A stretch of DNA of 64,000 bases, from contig NW_026089624.1 in the NCBI RefSeq assembly GCF_024586455.1, positions 18,319,341 to 18,383,340 on the forward strand, given 5' to 3'. Origin of the DNA: Bactrocera neohumeralis (Eukaryota; Arthropoda; Insecta; Diptera; Tephritidae). Of the stretch, positions 1 through 10,754 are shown in pieces. Numbering within the stretch: the stretch's first letter is position 1; the number at the start of each line of letters is the position of its first letter. Under the pieces are notes generated by a model. That model did no database searches and was not told the DNA's origin. It saw nothing but the letters and a program-made list of their open reading frames with translations. A program made the position numbers and the translations under genes.

Positions 1-71
1 ATGTAAACAAACAAAGATGACTGATTTCTGCGTTTTTACCACGTTTTTGACTGTGCACACATTTTGCCGAT

Positions 72-100
72 AAGGAAGGAAAAGGAAGGAAGGAAGGGAG
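72..100. repeat. GGAA-type microsatellite
   Basis: A short purine run built of AAGGAAGG units lies in AT-rich non-coding DNA. It is a simple sequence repeat with no other visible function. Confidence 0.8.
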
Positions 101-1960
101 TAGCGTTTTTGACTGGCTAGCCTTTTATACGAGTTCGGAAAAGGTTGCGTTAAATTCATAAATGCGCAACCTCTACCAACAACACAATGTTGCCATGCTT
201 ATGCTATTGTTGTTTTTGTAGAACAATGTTTCAATTTTTGGTTGGTGACATATTCAATTAAAAATAAATTCTATTGGGATTCGAACCTACGTGCTCGTCG
301 TAACTTTTCAAGCGCTTACCACCAACACCACCATTGACACTTGTATTGCGTTGTCTTAATTATGGTTTGGTTATGCATGAAAGAATTATACAATGGATCG
401 CCGATTGTTACCTCTTTCCTTGCTGCTGCTGCGCATATGTATGTTTGTATGCTTGTGCATTATTGAAGTTATGCTTCTTTTTCTTTCGTTTGTCTTTCAT
501 TTCTGCGAATTCACAACTATTTTGCGTATGTTTTGGTTGAAATACTCCGCGTTGGCCTTTGAAAAATTAAGACTATACTTCACAGCATCATTTCTGTAGT
601 TAGTCTTCATTTACATTGTTTGGAAATCGACCCGCTATGACGAGGTATATCGCTTTATCTGACAGCGTGAGGTTTAAGAAGTTCATTTCTAATTTTATTT
701 TGTGGCATATTAGAAATGATGTTTCTTCGAAAATCGCTCACTTACAACGGATAAAACGACTTCTGAGTAGTGATTGTAATGAATAAATTCCAAGATTTTA
801 CACAAAAATAATACAGTCAATAAGTACAGTACGCTTATGTATGCTTGCGCATTATTTTTCTTTCGTTTGTCTTTCATTTTTGCGAATTCTCAACTATTTT
901 GTGTGACTTTATTTCTTTCATTTCATTTCATTTCTGCGAATTCTTTGAATTTCTGAACGCGCGCATGCGTATACATACATTCATATGAGCATGTGCAGAT
1001 ACACAAGATAGGATAGAAGATGTATGCCTTTTAACATCGTATACTATACTAATAAATATTTTTCTTACTAATAGAAATTAAATTTATCACAGCAATATTA
1101 TGTACATATATGTATATAAGGTATATTGTTTCGCATTTTGCTTCTACGCCGGTCAAATTTCTATACAAAAATCGACTGAAATGCATGAGAAAATAAAATG
1201 GACAACTAGGGCAAATAATTTTAAAAAAATTTATTGATAATTAAATATAAATGAAAATACATGTAAATTTACTTAAATTTATTAAAAAACTTATTTAAAT
1301 TTATAAGGAAACTTATTTAAATTTATTGAAAAATTGCAAAGGAAAATAAAAAGAAAATTCATTTTACTTTGGCCCAGTTTTGTGCGCAATACAAATGGAA
1401 CGCGAATAATGAATACAAGAAATTGACTAAACACCATGATATAAGATATACAAATTATAATATGACAACCCAATTCGAAGAGTACAAAAGAGAGATGGTT
1501 ACGCTGCATATTCCCTTTCGCAACGAAGAGACAGAACTATTTTCCGAGTCAAAATTCCTTCATTTAGACTTTGCTTTATAAAATGTGCATAATGAATTTA
1601 AATGTTTTAGTTTTCTTTCATACAAAATAAAATGCATTTCTGAATATCACTAAGAAGTATAACTTCTTCCGCGCGTAGGGACTCCACGCACCTTTTTTTT
1701 TAACTGGTGTAAAAAAAAAGTAACAGTGACTAAAAAAGTGTAAACTTGCACTAAAAATTATATAATGTGTTAATAGCCAACGACAGAAACAAGCGCAACC
1801 GAACAACATACGAAGACAGCAGGAAAAGTACACTCGATGGAAATTCAGCGGAAGACAGCAACGGCCAATAATAAATTGAACCAGGAGAAAAGACTGCAGC
1901 AGTTGACAACATGCAACAGAATATATTTGTAAGTTGTATTTAAAATTTATTGTTAATATA
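101..1960. other. AT-rich non-coding stretch
   Basis: Apart from the tRNA-like piece at 268-345, I see no supported gene here. Open frames are short, rich in Phe, Leu, Ile and Lys, and lack domain motifs. Around 1208-1345 the sequence repeats variants of TTAAATTTA, a low-complexity AT block. Confidence 0.6.
268..345 (-). ncRNA. tRNA-like sequence, possible tRNA-derived SINE head
   Basis: Read on the minus strand, 277-287 is GGTTCGAATCC, which fits the polymerase III B-box and tRNA T-arm consensus. About 30 bases upstream on that strand, around 311-330, lies GGTGGTAAGCGC, similar to a D-arm and A-box. A full cloverleaf with a clean acceptor stem is not evident, so a working tRNA is unlikely. 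A tRNA-derived SINE or tRNA pseudogene fits better. No SINE tail or target duplication was identified. Confidence 0.35.
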
Positions 1961-1966
1961 TTAAAA

Positions 1967-2065
1967 ATGGGAAAGAGCCCAACTATCAAATATAAGAAAT
2001 TATCATAGTGCGACTTCTGTAAGGGCGCTCATGACATTAAGGAGTGTCCAAAAATAAAAAAATAA
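1967..2065 (+). pseudogene. orphan CCHC zinc-knuckle scrap (gag-like)
   Basis: A reading frame begins ATG GGA AAG and, after an in-frame TAG at 2006-2008, continues with CDFCKGAHDIKECP. This is a C-X2-C-X4-H-X4-C zinc knuckle of the type that ends the nucleocapsid part of retrotransposon gag proteins. A stop follows at 2063-2065. No capsid or pol sequence is recognisable next to it, so this is only a remnant and the element type cannot be assigned. A knuckle this short could arise by chance, but the spacing is exact. Confidence 0.35.
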
Positions 2066-2129
2066 CCAAAGAAAATAAAAATATTATAAATTGCATTATG
2101 GTCGTTAAGAATACATATGTGTAACTATC

Positions 2130-2511
2130 AGACCTGGTCACGCGTTGCTGTGGATTATTTTTTTGTTATACAATATTGTAGTAAACTCTTCACGGGGAAC
2201 AGTTACCCCTTAATACAATGAAATTGTTATGTACGAACGAAGACGGAAACGATAAAGCTGGTATAAGCACCACTGGATTGAAATTTGAAAGGGAAGTACT
2301 TTTAATACGATTGAAAAAATTTTCATACTATTGAATTTGGCAAGAGTTAATACACTGTTTCTGGTGTATTTAGTTATTGATTTATCACGCAGTACCGTTA
2401 TATGGGGAGTGAGCGGGGTTATCCTCCGTCTCAAGTTACAGCTTGTACGGACGGACAAACAGACAGTCACCCCGATTTCAAATTTTCTCGTCATCGTGAT
2501 CATTTATATAT
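2130..2511 (+). repeat. Fragment of the fly dispersed non-coding repeat
   Basis: The stretch contains TTATTGATTTATCACGCAGT, GGGGAGTGAGCGGGGTTAT and then CTTGTACGGACGGACAAACAGACAG followed by CCCCGATTTCAAATTTTCTCGTCA in pieces. The same order of blocks occurs in the better-preserved copies at 10.8-14.2 kb. It is a diverged member of that family and is cut at 2512 by the 3' tail of a minus-strand RTE element. Confidence 0.6.
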
Positions 2512-2523
2512 TTTCTTCTTCTT

Positions 2524-3245
2524 AACTAACGTAGACACCGCTTTCGCGATTATAGCCGAGTTAACAACAGCGCGCCAGTCGTTTCTTCTTTTCGCCACGT
2601 GGCGCCAATTGAATATTCCAAGCGAAGCCAGGCCATTCTCCACCTGGTCCTTCCAACGGAATGGAGGTCTTCCTCTTCAACTGCTTCAACCGGCGTCGAA
2701 TACTGTCGAATACTGTCAGAGCTGGAGTGTTTTTAACCATTCGGACAACATGACCTAGCCAGCGTAGTCGGTTGACCTATGTCAATGTCATCGTATATCT
2801 CATACAGCTCATCGTTCCATCGAATGCGATATCTTTCGCAGAACCTTTCTCTCGAAAACTCGCAACATCGACTCATCAGTTATTATCATCGTCCACGCCT
2901 CTGCACCATATAGCTGGACGGGAGTTGTGAGTGACTTATAGAGTTTGGTCTTTGTTCGTCGAGAAAGGACTCTAGTCCTCAATTTCCTACTCCGTCCGAA
3001 GTAACACTTGTTGGCACGAGCTACTCTGCGTTGGATTTCGTATGGTGAATATCTGGTCGGTTGTTGATTTGCCAGGTCTAAAGCCGCACTGATAAGGTCC
3101 AATCAGTTTGTGGACGGTGGGCTTTAATTTTTCACACAATATACTCGATAGAACACTATACGCAATGTTGAGGAGGCTTATCCCACGGTAGTTGGCGCAG
3201 ATTGTGTGGTCTCCCTTTTTGTGAATTGGCCTCTCTGTTTTTCTG
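2524..3245 (-). pseudogene. RTE reverse transcriptase remnant, active site deleted
   Basis: Reading minus, the fragment begins with an RT N-terminal block (YRGISLLNIA, then CGFRPGKSTTD). It jumps straight to the RT thumb and C-terminal region (RRVARANKCYFG, LYGAEAWTM, RVFERKVLRK) and ends with sequence matching the RTE C-terminus. The palm with F-x-D and YADD is absent. The junction near 3040 joins GATATTCACCAT to AAATCCAACGC, sites about 600 bp apart in the 17 kb copy. Additional frameshifts and stops occur downstream. Confidence 0.75.
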
Positions 3246-3639
3246 TCTGCAAATGCGTCTCGCTTCCCTCTTCAACTCTCGGTATCTATGCCATCCCGCA
3301 CGTGTTGTGGTCGATCGTAACGTTCCGTGGTAGGCAATCTGTGTTTTCTCCACTACGACACGGCACTCCTCGTCGTACCAGCTGTTCTTTTGCATTTTCC
3401 GAAAACCAATCGTTTCGGTTGCAGCTGTACGTAAGGACTTCAAAATACCGTCCCACAGTTCCCTTATACCGAGTTGTTAACGAGTGCTCTTAGAGAGCAG
3501 GAGTGCAAATCGAGTAGAAAATCGTTCGGCTGTCTGTTATGATTGCAGCTTCACTACGTCGAATCTTGATTATGTTTGTTGACATGCGTTTTTTGCTGCA
3601 CAGAGGCGGGTGCGAATCTTGGCTGCAACAAGGTAGTGG

Positions 3640-4352
3640 TCGAAGTCGATGTTAGGACCTCGGTGCGCACGCACATCTAAAACAATGGAGACGTGTCTTC
3701 CGTTTATCACAACATGATCGATCTGGTTGGTGGCTTTTCGATCCGGAGACAGCTAGGTGGCTTGATGAGTTTTCTTATGCTGGAATCTAGTACTACAAAT
3801 AACCATATTTCGGGCCCCGGAGAAGTCGATCAGCCTCAACCCATTTGGGGATGTTTCGTCGTGGAGGCTGAATTTACCGACCGTAGTGCCAAAGACACCT
3901 TCTTTTTGCCCACCCTGGCGTTAAAGTCGCCAAGCACGAGTTTGACATCGTGGCGGGGGCAGCTCTCATAAGCGCGTTCCAAGCACTCATAGAAGGCATC
4001 TTTGGTAATATCGTCCTTCTCTCCGTCCGGGTGTGGGCGCAAATCAGCGATATGTTGAAGAACCTCGCTTTGATGCGGATTGTGGCTAGAAGTTTATCCA
4101 CCGGGGTGAATGACAGTACTTGGTGACGGAGTCTCTCTCCCACCACTAGTCCCACGCCAAATTTGCGCTCTTTTATATAGCCACTGTAGTAAATTCCACA
4201 AGGACCTATTCGCCTCAGTTTTTGTCGCGTCCGACGCATTTCTTGGACGGCGGTGTTGTCAGTCTTCACTCTAATGAGGACATTCCAGGTGCAAGCCCTC
4301 AAATTGTAGTCCTTATTTCGTTTGCCATGGTCGTCATCAAAAGGAGGTCTCT
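3640..4352 (-). pseudogene. RTE endonuclease domain, degraded
   Basis: Minus-strand frames encode an apurinic-like endonuclease domain. RACTWNVL at the start, ICAHTRTE, and VLGDFNARVG near 3900 are the hallmark motifs, the last holding the Asp-X-Asn pair of this nuclease fold. The family enzyme nicks chromosomal DNA so that the element RNA can be copied in place. The domain is split over two frames, so there are indels, and several diagnostic residues differ from the 17.6 kb copy. No intact start codon is visible. It is non-functional as it stands. Confidence 0.75.
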
Positions 4353-4399
4353 TCTTTTATCTCGGTTTTATCAGTTTTATAATTGCTCCCAGGGTTTCA

Positions 4400-5565
4400 T
4401 CACATGCGGTCACTAACTATTAGGGGCTGAGTCAAGCTTTCGCCAAATTTTATCCGTTTTCGTCAAAAAGATACAGTGCTATGAGCAAAATACGCTATCT
4501 TATTTTCATATATGCGGTTTAAATTCTGCTGGAAGTTCGACAATCTTTATAATAGGTAATAAGGAAATTATTGACTCGATTTAACTAATTTTTAACAGTC
4601 AGACATAATATTATAAGCAAAGGATTCTCTCCTAATTTCAAGTATATAACTCGCACATTTACCGTTTTTTTCGGTAAAAAGTCGGCTGTGGGCACTGAGC
4701 TCCCCATATTCGCTACCTAGGGGAAACAGCGTCGATTCGATTTGGAAAATTTTTAATCTTAAAGTGGCTTACTTTAAAAGTACTATCCGCGCAAAGTTTT
4801 ATCTCGTTATATTAATTGCTTCTTGATTTGTATATTGAAAAGTGAAAGAATCTAATGAAATTTAAAATTGTGTTATATGTGAGATAGGCGTGGTTGGAGT
4901 CCGGTTTCACTGTAACCTAGGAATGTCAGAGACTTTGACTAAAATCGGTTGAGCTGGTCCTGAGATATATTTCATCTAAATGTGAGCGGTGCCACGCCCA
5001 TCGTCCATTTTCGACAATAGCTCTTATAAAGTCCTCTCATAACATCTCGGGAGTACAATTTAATGCTTCTGACGTATACAGTTATTGATTTATCGTGCTT
5101 TTAGTAGTTTTTAACAGTACGGGGAGTGGGCGGGTCGATCATCCCATTTAATAAATTTTTGAAGTGCCGGTTGGAGTGCTTAATAGATTTGTTCTGAGCG
5201 AATTTCGCTATTTTAGCTTGAATGATTAGAAGGTGGGCCACGTCCGTTTTTTCAAAATTTTTAGCCCACAGGTGTCCCAATCTGCTGCGAACTCCTGTGC
5301 CAAATTACAGTTCCATATCTTAGTTTGGCTCTAAGTTATGGCACTTGATAAGTTTTTGTAGTGCCTTTTAGTGGCCTGTACGGTGGATGACTCATCAAAT
5401 TGATGGTTTGAGTGCTTAAAAATGCAATTGTTTCTGTCGATAACTGAGAGCTCGCATTATCGTGATGAGAGGGATTCGTATCGGTTTTCCTAATTTCTTG
5501 GGAGACAACTGACAATTGAGTATCTTTCAGAATTCACAGTGTACTTCTAATGGTATAGTTACGAC
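4400..5565 (+). repeat. Diverged copy of the fly dispersed non-coding repeat
   Basis: Blocks such as GAGATAGGCGTGGTTGGAG, GCGGTGCCACGCCCATC, CAGTTATTGATTTATCGTGC and CAGTACGGGGAGTGGGCGG appear in the same order as in the 10.8-11.7 kb copy, with many substitutions. There is no long open frame. It is a non-coding repeat of over 1 kb, ending near 5565 where mariner sequence begins. The boundaries are approximate. Confidence 0.55.
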
Positions 5566-5574
5566 ATATCAGGT

Positions 5575-6095
5575 TGTTCCAAAAAAACAGGAAATCGTTA
5601 GCTTGGGAGTGATTTGTGCGCGAACCACTTTTCTTGGATCTGGCTCATCTTGAAATATTTATACAGTCTACTGCGCTTTACTCTCGGGCGATTAGGCGTA
5701 AATCCACGTTTCATCATCTATCACGGTTTCATAGACGTGTTTCGAAGCACCGCTATCGTATTTTGTTAACATTTCTCACGTTCAATCGGCACAAGCCTTT
5801 TTTGAACAATCAACAAATTGTGTGGCCACTAATGTCTATAGTTGTCTCCATTTCACTATAGGTCACATGACGATCAACTTGTGCACAGCATCACAAATGA
5901 TTTTGCAAGACTTTCCAGAAATTCTTCTTGAAGTGATCTATGTCCTCGATTGAATTCACCATGCCATCGATAAACAATAAACATTGACCTTTGATGAAGC
6001 ATTGAACTAAGTTCATCGATACACTGTTGCTGAGTTAATCCATGACTAAAGTTGATGAACATAATTGAGTGAAATTGTTCATGATTTAATTCCAT
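5575..6095 (-). pseudogene. mariner transposase, N-terminal half only
   Basis: On the minus strand an ATG at 6095-6093 opens a frame with the paired helix-turn-helix DNA-binding region of mariner transposases (TQQQCIDELSSMLHQRSMFIVYRWHGEFNRG in part, then RSLQEEF). After a stop and frame changes, the first catalytic block appears as IDDETWIYA near 5710. The trace ends with SCFFGTT, matching the family block that follows the first Asp, near 5590. The second and third catalytic aspartates are not present. It is a deletion derivative that cannot transpose itself. The DDETW block supports the mariner rather than the Tc1 branch. Confidence 0.8.
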
Positions 6096-6179
6096 TTTAT
6101 GGCCGAGAAGAGTATTTTTTGATTACAATAAACAACACAATAAGCGGTCGTATGTCAAAACTTTCAGAGTTGACATCAA

Positions 6180-6560
6180 AAATGACAATAAAGTAGTGAG
6201 TTCTCAGATTGCAACACTAACGTGTACATGTGGGTGAATGATTGTGTGTGTACTTGAAAATGCATCTTCAATAAATATTCTTATTTCACTCTTCGCATAT
6301 TCGGCAACAGGGAAAATTACAAAACTATTCTGAGAGTATTGTCTACTTTGATAGATCGCTGGGCTTGAGGCGTTTAAGTCGTCTTGGCGGTCCATCTCTA
6401 GAAGTTAAAATATTTTCGTTTCAACACTGTGCTGCTGCAATTTAATTATTTCTGCGCTAACTAAGATTACACTTTAATCACGCTCTATAATAGCACATCT
6501 ACAATACCAAGGCAATTGCCATGCACCGTCTATGAAATTTGTAAGTGCTGTATCATGTTG
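6180..6560. other. Non-coding interval
   Basis: I see no recognisable protein, RNA or repeat motif. The short minus-strand frame at 6204-6395 has no domain. Confidence 0.5.
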
Positions 6561-6589
6561 TATGTGAAAATAATGTGTACAGACTTAAC

Positions 6590-6800
6590 TTCGTTGAGTT
6601 GTATTTGCCATTCCTTTGAAGGACTTTATTGACAGCTTTTTGGAGATTAGTAGTTGACTCGTGTTCACTAATACAAACAGCAAGCACCGCGGTATCATCT
6701 GCAAATGTAGCTGTTTTATATTTGCAGCTTACTGTCAGGTCATGCGGGAATAGAAAACAAAGAAGGAAGCCAACAGCGACCTGACAAATATGATTTTATA
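6590..6800 (-). pseudogene. Non-LTR reverse transcriptase scrap (FADD box)
   Basis: On the minus strand a run reads FLLCFLFPHDLT, then ATFADDTAVLAVC. FADD is a variant of the YADD catalytic box, and the order (hydrophobic LLCFLF, DL, then ATFADDTA) matches RT block 5 of Jockey-type LINEs. Only about 60 residues are recognisable and flanking LINE sequence is lost. It is a fragment left by an old insertion or deletion. Confidence 0.6.
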
Positions 6801-7083
6801 TGTAGTATCACTATCATATTCAGCCCGCTTCGCCCGGCTTTATTTAAGCATACATGAATTAATAATTAACAAAATCACAAAAACGTTTTTTTTTCAGTTT
6901 TCAATGTTACGAAAGTTACTCTAAATTTTTTGTTTTAACTTATATCGTAATGTATCTATATAAGAAAGTATGTACATATACCCCTCAATATGCCATTTGT
7001 AAAAAATCATACATCCGCGGAAAAGGCACAGACGCATCATCATTGACCAATAAAATTCGAGCAAGCAGTGCATACTTTCCTAA
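6801..7083. other. Non-coding interval
   Basis: AT-rich sequence between a LINE scrap and the left end of the Tigger element. No gene or repeat structure is apparent. Confidence 0.5.
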
Positions 7084-7085
7084 TA

Positions 7086-7111
7086 CAGTAAAACCTGTAA
7101 AGTTGGACACC
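7086..7111 (+). repeat. Tigger left terminal inverted repeat
   Basis: It starts CAGTAAAACCTGTAAAGTTG and continues GACACC. The right end carries the same sequence inverted with one small indel and one difference (CTGTCTAAGTT). A TA dinucleotide precedes it. Confidence 0.9.
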
Positions 7112-7488
7112 CTTATAACTTGGACACTCGCTCAAATTGGACAAAAAGTTCTGTACCAAAATAATATAGTACAAAATATCCATATATTCACTTCTTAATT
7201 TGGACACTGTCTATCTTGGAAGTTGGACAAAATTTGTCTCAATTTTTAAACAGCAAGCATTAAAATCCCTTTATATCTTGGACAATACAATTAATATGTA
7301 TGCATATTTGTATGCTGTTTACTTATGTACTATACCTATGAATATTACACACAAATGTACATATTTGTATTTGGGCGTCAATGAAATTTTTCAAACGTTG
7401 CAATGCCGTTATTTTTGTGAAATTATGTATGCATCAAATTTCCTGGATTAGCTATGACACAATGCATATTTGATCAGTTGTTGCAATC

Positions 7489-8640
7489 ATGTCAAAAAGA
7501 AAACAACCAGTGAAGTTATCTCTGAAAATTAAAAGTGAGATATTGAATGAACCGGCTAAATATGGAGTTTCCAAATCAACAATCGCTAATATTAAAAATA
7601 ATAAGGAACATATTATAAAAGAATTAGAAAGCAACCCCGATCCGGAAGGCAAAAGAAAAACGCGTATAACTGATTTTGAAAAAATAAATGAGGGGGTGAA
7701 ATCGTTTTTTGAAAAATGCAGGTCTAAGAATATTCCGATCAGTGGCCCAATAATTCAAGAAAACGCTAAGCTATTGGCTTCTGAGTTACAAATAGAGAAC
7801 TTTAGAGCAAGCAATGGGTGGTTAGAATCTTACCGTTTGAGACATAACATTCAATTTAAAGCTTTAAGTGGTGAAGGAGCGAATGTAGATCTTAAAGCTG
7901 CCTCAGATTGGAAAGAAAAACTACCAACATTTTTAAAAAATTATTTACCTGAGAATCAGTTTAATGCGGATGAAACTGGATTGTTTTATCGTTAATTAGC
8001 TACTCGAAGTCTCGTTGCAAAAGGCGCAGTTTGTAAAGGAGGTAAACTGGCAAAAGATAGACTGAGCGTATTGTTTTGCTGCAGCAGTACAGGAGAAAAG
8101 TTAATGCCGTTGGTTATAGGTAACGCTGCAAAGCCGCGAGCTTTTCACCGAAATAAAATCGACACTCAAAATTTTATTGTGCAATGGGCTCACAATAAAA
8201 AGGCTTGGATGACAAGTGTAATTTTCCAGCATTGGCTTAGTTCTATCAATGACGAAATGAAGAAGCAAAATAGAAAAATTATTTTGTTCATTGACAACGC
8301 TACAAGCCACAGTTTAATAAATGAATATTCAAATGTGTTTGTAAAATTTCTGCCGCCAAACCTAACGGCAGAAATACAACCTCTCGACCAAGGAATTATT
8401 CAAAATGTAAAAACAAAATATAGATCAAAAATGATGCTTTCTCTGATAACACACCTTGACGAATGCAACAATGTAAGTGAGTTGTCGAAAAGAATTTCTG
8501 TTTTGGATGCTATTCGATGGTTGGTTTCTTCCTGGTACGAATTAGACCCTCTTCACGAAGTGATAAGAAAATGCTTTCAGCATGCTGGATTTCCTTGCCA
8601 CGATTTACTGGAATGTCCACGGCAAGAAAATCTGAATTAT
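7489..8640 (+). pseudogene. Tigger/pogo transposase, N-terminal and catalytic part
   Basis: The protein starts MSKRKQPVKLSLKIKSEIL. It has a CENP-B-type helix-turn-helix N-terminus (YGVSKSTIANIKNNK, residues ~24-38), a second DNA-binding segment (ASNGWLESYRLRHNI, ~105-119), then a DDE_1 catalytic domain. The three aspartates are visible in NADETGLFY, LFIDNATSH and IQPLDQG, giving the DDD pattern of pogo/Tigger enzymes. One in-frame TAA at 7993-7995, just after the first Asp, breaks the frame, which then continues unchanged. The N-terminal helix region is shorter than usual, suggesting a small deletion. Sequence past about 8640 belongs to an inserted LINE. Confidence 0.88.
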
Positions 8641-9750
8641 GGAAGTCCTGGCAAGACCTTCTAAGCCAAATTGCGTCTTACCCATTGCCTCTTCACATTT
8701 CATATATTCGGGCGTGAATGACTTTTAGAAATATCTTAAGAGCGTGTGACATTAGACTAATTAGTCTGTACTCCATTATTTTTCTTAGGTAGTGGTATGA
8801 ATGTTGATTTTAACCAGTCTTTAGGATATTGGCCATTGTCATAAATTTGGTTAAAATAGTAAAAGAGTCATATTTTTGTCATTTATTAACTTTAAAATTT
8901 CAGCTGGTACCTCATCCGGACCTGTTGCTTTGTAATTTTTCATGGATTGTATAGCTCTCTCTATTTCGCCTTTCGTAATATAATTGCCAGTTGGTCTGTG
9001 ATGAAGATGAAGATTCTGGTTCAATCTAATCCAAAAACGCTTTCAATTTTTTCCATATACTTTTCTTTTCATTTATATCAAATACCACCTCTTTGTTATC
9101 ATTTATGAGGATTGAGGGCGGATTTTTACGATGAATACCTGCGGCTTCTTTCAATTTTTTGTGTAAATGGAAGGTATCATGTAAAAATTGTAGTCTTTCA
9201 ATTTCTTGGCATTCATTGTTTATCCAACTTGTTTTTGCATTATATCATCTTCCTTATTTTCCTATTCAGTTGTCTATACATGTCAGTGTTTTTATTTTTA
9301 TATTCCCGGCGTTTACTTATTAGTTTTAGTATGTCATCTGTCATCCAATTATTTTTATTATTTTCTTTCTTTTTTATTCCAAGAGAGTTTTTTGCTGTAG
9401 TACAAATTATCTCTTTTAAGTCGCTCCATATACTTTCCGCACTTCCTGATTGGATATCATTTATTTTTTCATTGATTTCACTTTCAAATAGGCGTTTCAC
9501 ACTTTCGTCTCGCAACTTATCAACATTTAGCTTAAATTGAGGCTTACTTTTTTTAATTACGGCTAGCCTAATACGCAATTTTGCCAGTAGCAAGTTGTGA
9601 TCCGAAGGTACATCCGCTCCTGGATATGTATTGACTTTTTTTTTATTGAGGAACAGAATCGATTATTTATCAGAATATAATCTATTTGATTTCTGATGAT
9701 ATTATCAGAGGCGTCCGATGGAGATTTCCATGTATAAAGTCTTCACAACT
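8640..9750 (-). mobile_element. Internal slice of a LINE inserted in Tigger
   Basis: Minus-strand frames, in order, show the end of an endonuclease (ADVPSDHNLLLAKLRIRL near 9610-9560), the endonuclease-RT linker (NNWMTDDILKLISKRREYKN) and the start of RT (DWLKSTFIPLPKK, then LISLMSHALKIFLKVIHARIY). It stops near 8640 before the RT palm. Neither a LINE 5' end nor a 3' end with tail is present. The clade is not certain; the SLMSH block is found in RTE- and CR1-like elements. Frames are shifted several times, so it is non-coding now. Confidence 0.75.
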
Positions 9751-9754
9751 ATCC

Positions 9755-10115
9755 TGAACAAATTCGAAATGAATTAGTATCGCCCATAGTTGTCGAAAAT
9801 ATGGAAAAATCGATAGATATATATGAACAGGTGGGTGATTCCCATCAAACTATTTTTAAAAACGTGGTAGAGGATTTAAAACACATCTCCCTAGGAACTT
9901 CTTCAAGTGAAAGTGAAGATGAGTGCACTGAAAACTATAATCTTCCCACTGCAAAAGAAGCTTTATCAAACATGAACGAAGTCATTCTTTATGTATCAGC
10001 ACATCAATCAACTTTGCTGCCGGAGTTTTTAAAGTTAAAAACGAAATTGGAACAAAATATAAGCTTATCAAAATTAAAACAAACTGAAATAGATGCTTAT
10101 TTTTCTAAAACATAA
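9755..10115 (+). pseudogene. Tigger transposase C-terminal segment
   Basis: The frame from 9801 reads MEKSIDIYEQVGDSH and includes an acidic stretch (SSSESEDECTENY) before LPTAKEALSNMNEVILY. Acidic, low-complexity C-termini after the DDE domain are usual in Tigger proteins, and the fragment lies between the LINE slice and the right TIR. It ends at a TAA (10113-10115) about 180 bp before the TIR. Assignment rests mainly on position and style, since this region is poorly conserved. Confidence 0.65.
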
Positions 10116-10298
10116 GTTGTACATATATCCGTATTCTAAAATGTGTTAATTTTTGTTTTTCTATTACACACTTATATATTGAATTTAATGTACGTTTTTT
10201 TTAACTAGTTTTTAAAATAAAGTCAATAAAATAAGAAAAGAATCATTTCTTTATAACATGGACACTCGCGTAAGTTGGACAAAAAGTGATGAACCGCA

Positions 10299-10325
10299 GG
10301 TGTCCAACTTAGACAGGTTTTACTG
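10299..10325 (-). repeat. Tigger right terminal inverted repeat
   Basis: The sequence GGTGTCCAACTTAGACAGG followed by TTTTACTG is the inverted partner of 7086-7111 and is followed by TA. Confidence 0.9.
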
Positions 10326-10373
10326 TACTTAATATTGCAACGAAATCCAATTTATTTATAAGAAACGCGCGAG

Positions 10374-10470
10374 TTAAGACACACAACCGAGTTGTACAAC
10401 GCAGTACTTTTCCATTGCAGTTAAGTCATACAAGCGAGTTGTACAACTCAGTACTTTTTCCATTGCAGGA
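10374..10470 (+). repeat. Two-unit 47-bp direct repeat
   Basis: The unit starts TTAAGACACACAACCGAGTT at 10374 and again TTAAGTCATACAAGCGAGTT at 10421. Both continue with GTACAAC(G/T)CAGTACTTTTCCATTGCAG, so the two units are nearly identical. It lies just outside the Tigger right end. Confidence 0.75.
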
Positions 10471-10754
10471 ACTACACAATTGCTAGTACAGATCACTATA
10501 GTCAAACTCCACTATAAATAGAAGTCACAACGTACATACGTCGTCTTTTTTACTAAGTCGTTAGAATGTTAAGTCGCGGATAACTATAATAAAAACGCTC
10601 TCTACTGGTGCTAAAAATATATTTTTTGTGTAACTTATTTAAATGCAAAGTTTAATTCGCGCGTTTCGCGTCGTCTAGTGCTTTCTTTCATAACTCTGCC
10701 GTTTGTTTTGCTTTTATGTGCGCCTATTTCAATTAAAATTCGTTTCCTTTTGAA

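Larger units (their letters stand above)
2512..4352 (-). mobile_element. RTE-clade LINE, copy A, internally deleted
   Basis: This minus-strand non-LTR retrotransposon matches the copy at 17274-20523. Its 3' end is the (CTT)n tail, read as TTCTTCTTCTTAA at 2512-2524. The 5' side ends near 4352 in the region just before the endonuclease. Two internal blocks are missing relative to the fuller copy. One lies between the endonuclease linker and the start of RT, near 3225. The other removes the central RT, junction near 3040, and takes the YADD active site with it. The copy cannot encode a working polymerase. It is about 1.84 kb against about 3.25 kb for the fuller copy. Confidence 0.85.
7086..10325 (+). 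mobile_element. Tigger/pogo-type DNA transposon, interrupted
   Basis: Terminal inverted repeats begin CAGTAAAACCTGT at 7086 and end with the complement at 10325. Both ends are flanked by TA (7084-7085 and 10326-10327), the duplication expected of Tc1/mariner-superfamily elements. Subterminal blocks with TTGGACAAAAAGT and ACTTGGACACTCGC-like words recur at both ends. The inside encodes a pogo-like transposase split by a LINE slice of about 1.1 kb. Without that insert the element would be about 2.1 kb. The ends are well kept, so the insertion is not extremely old. Confidence 0.9.
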
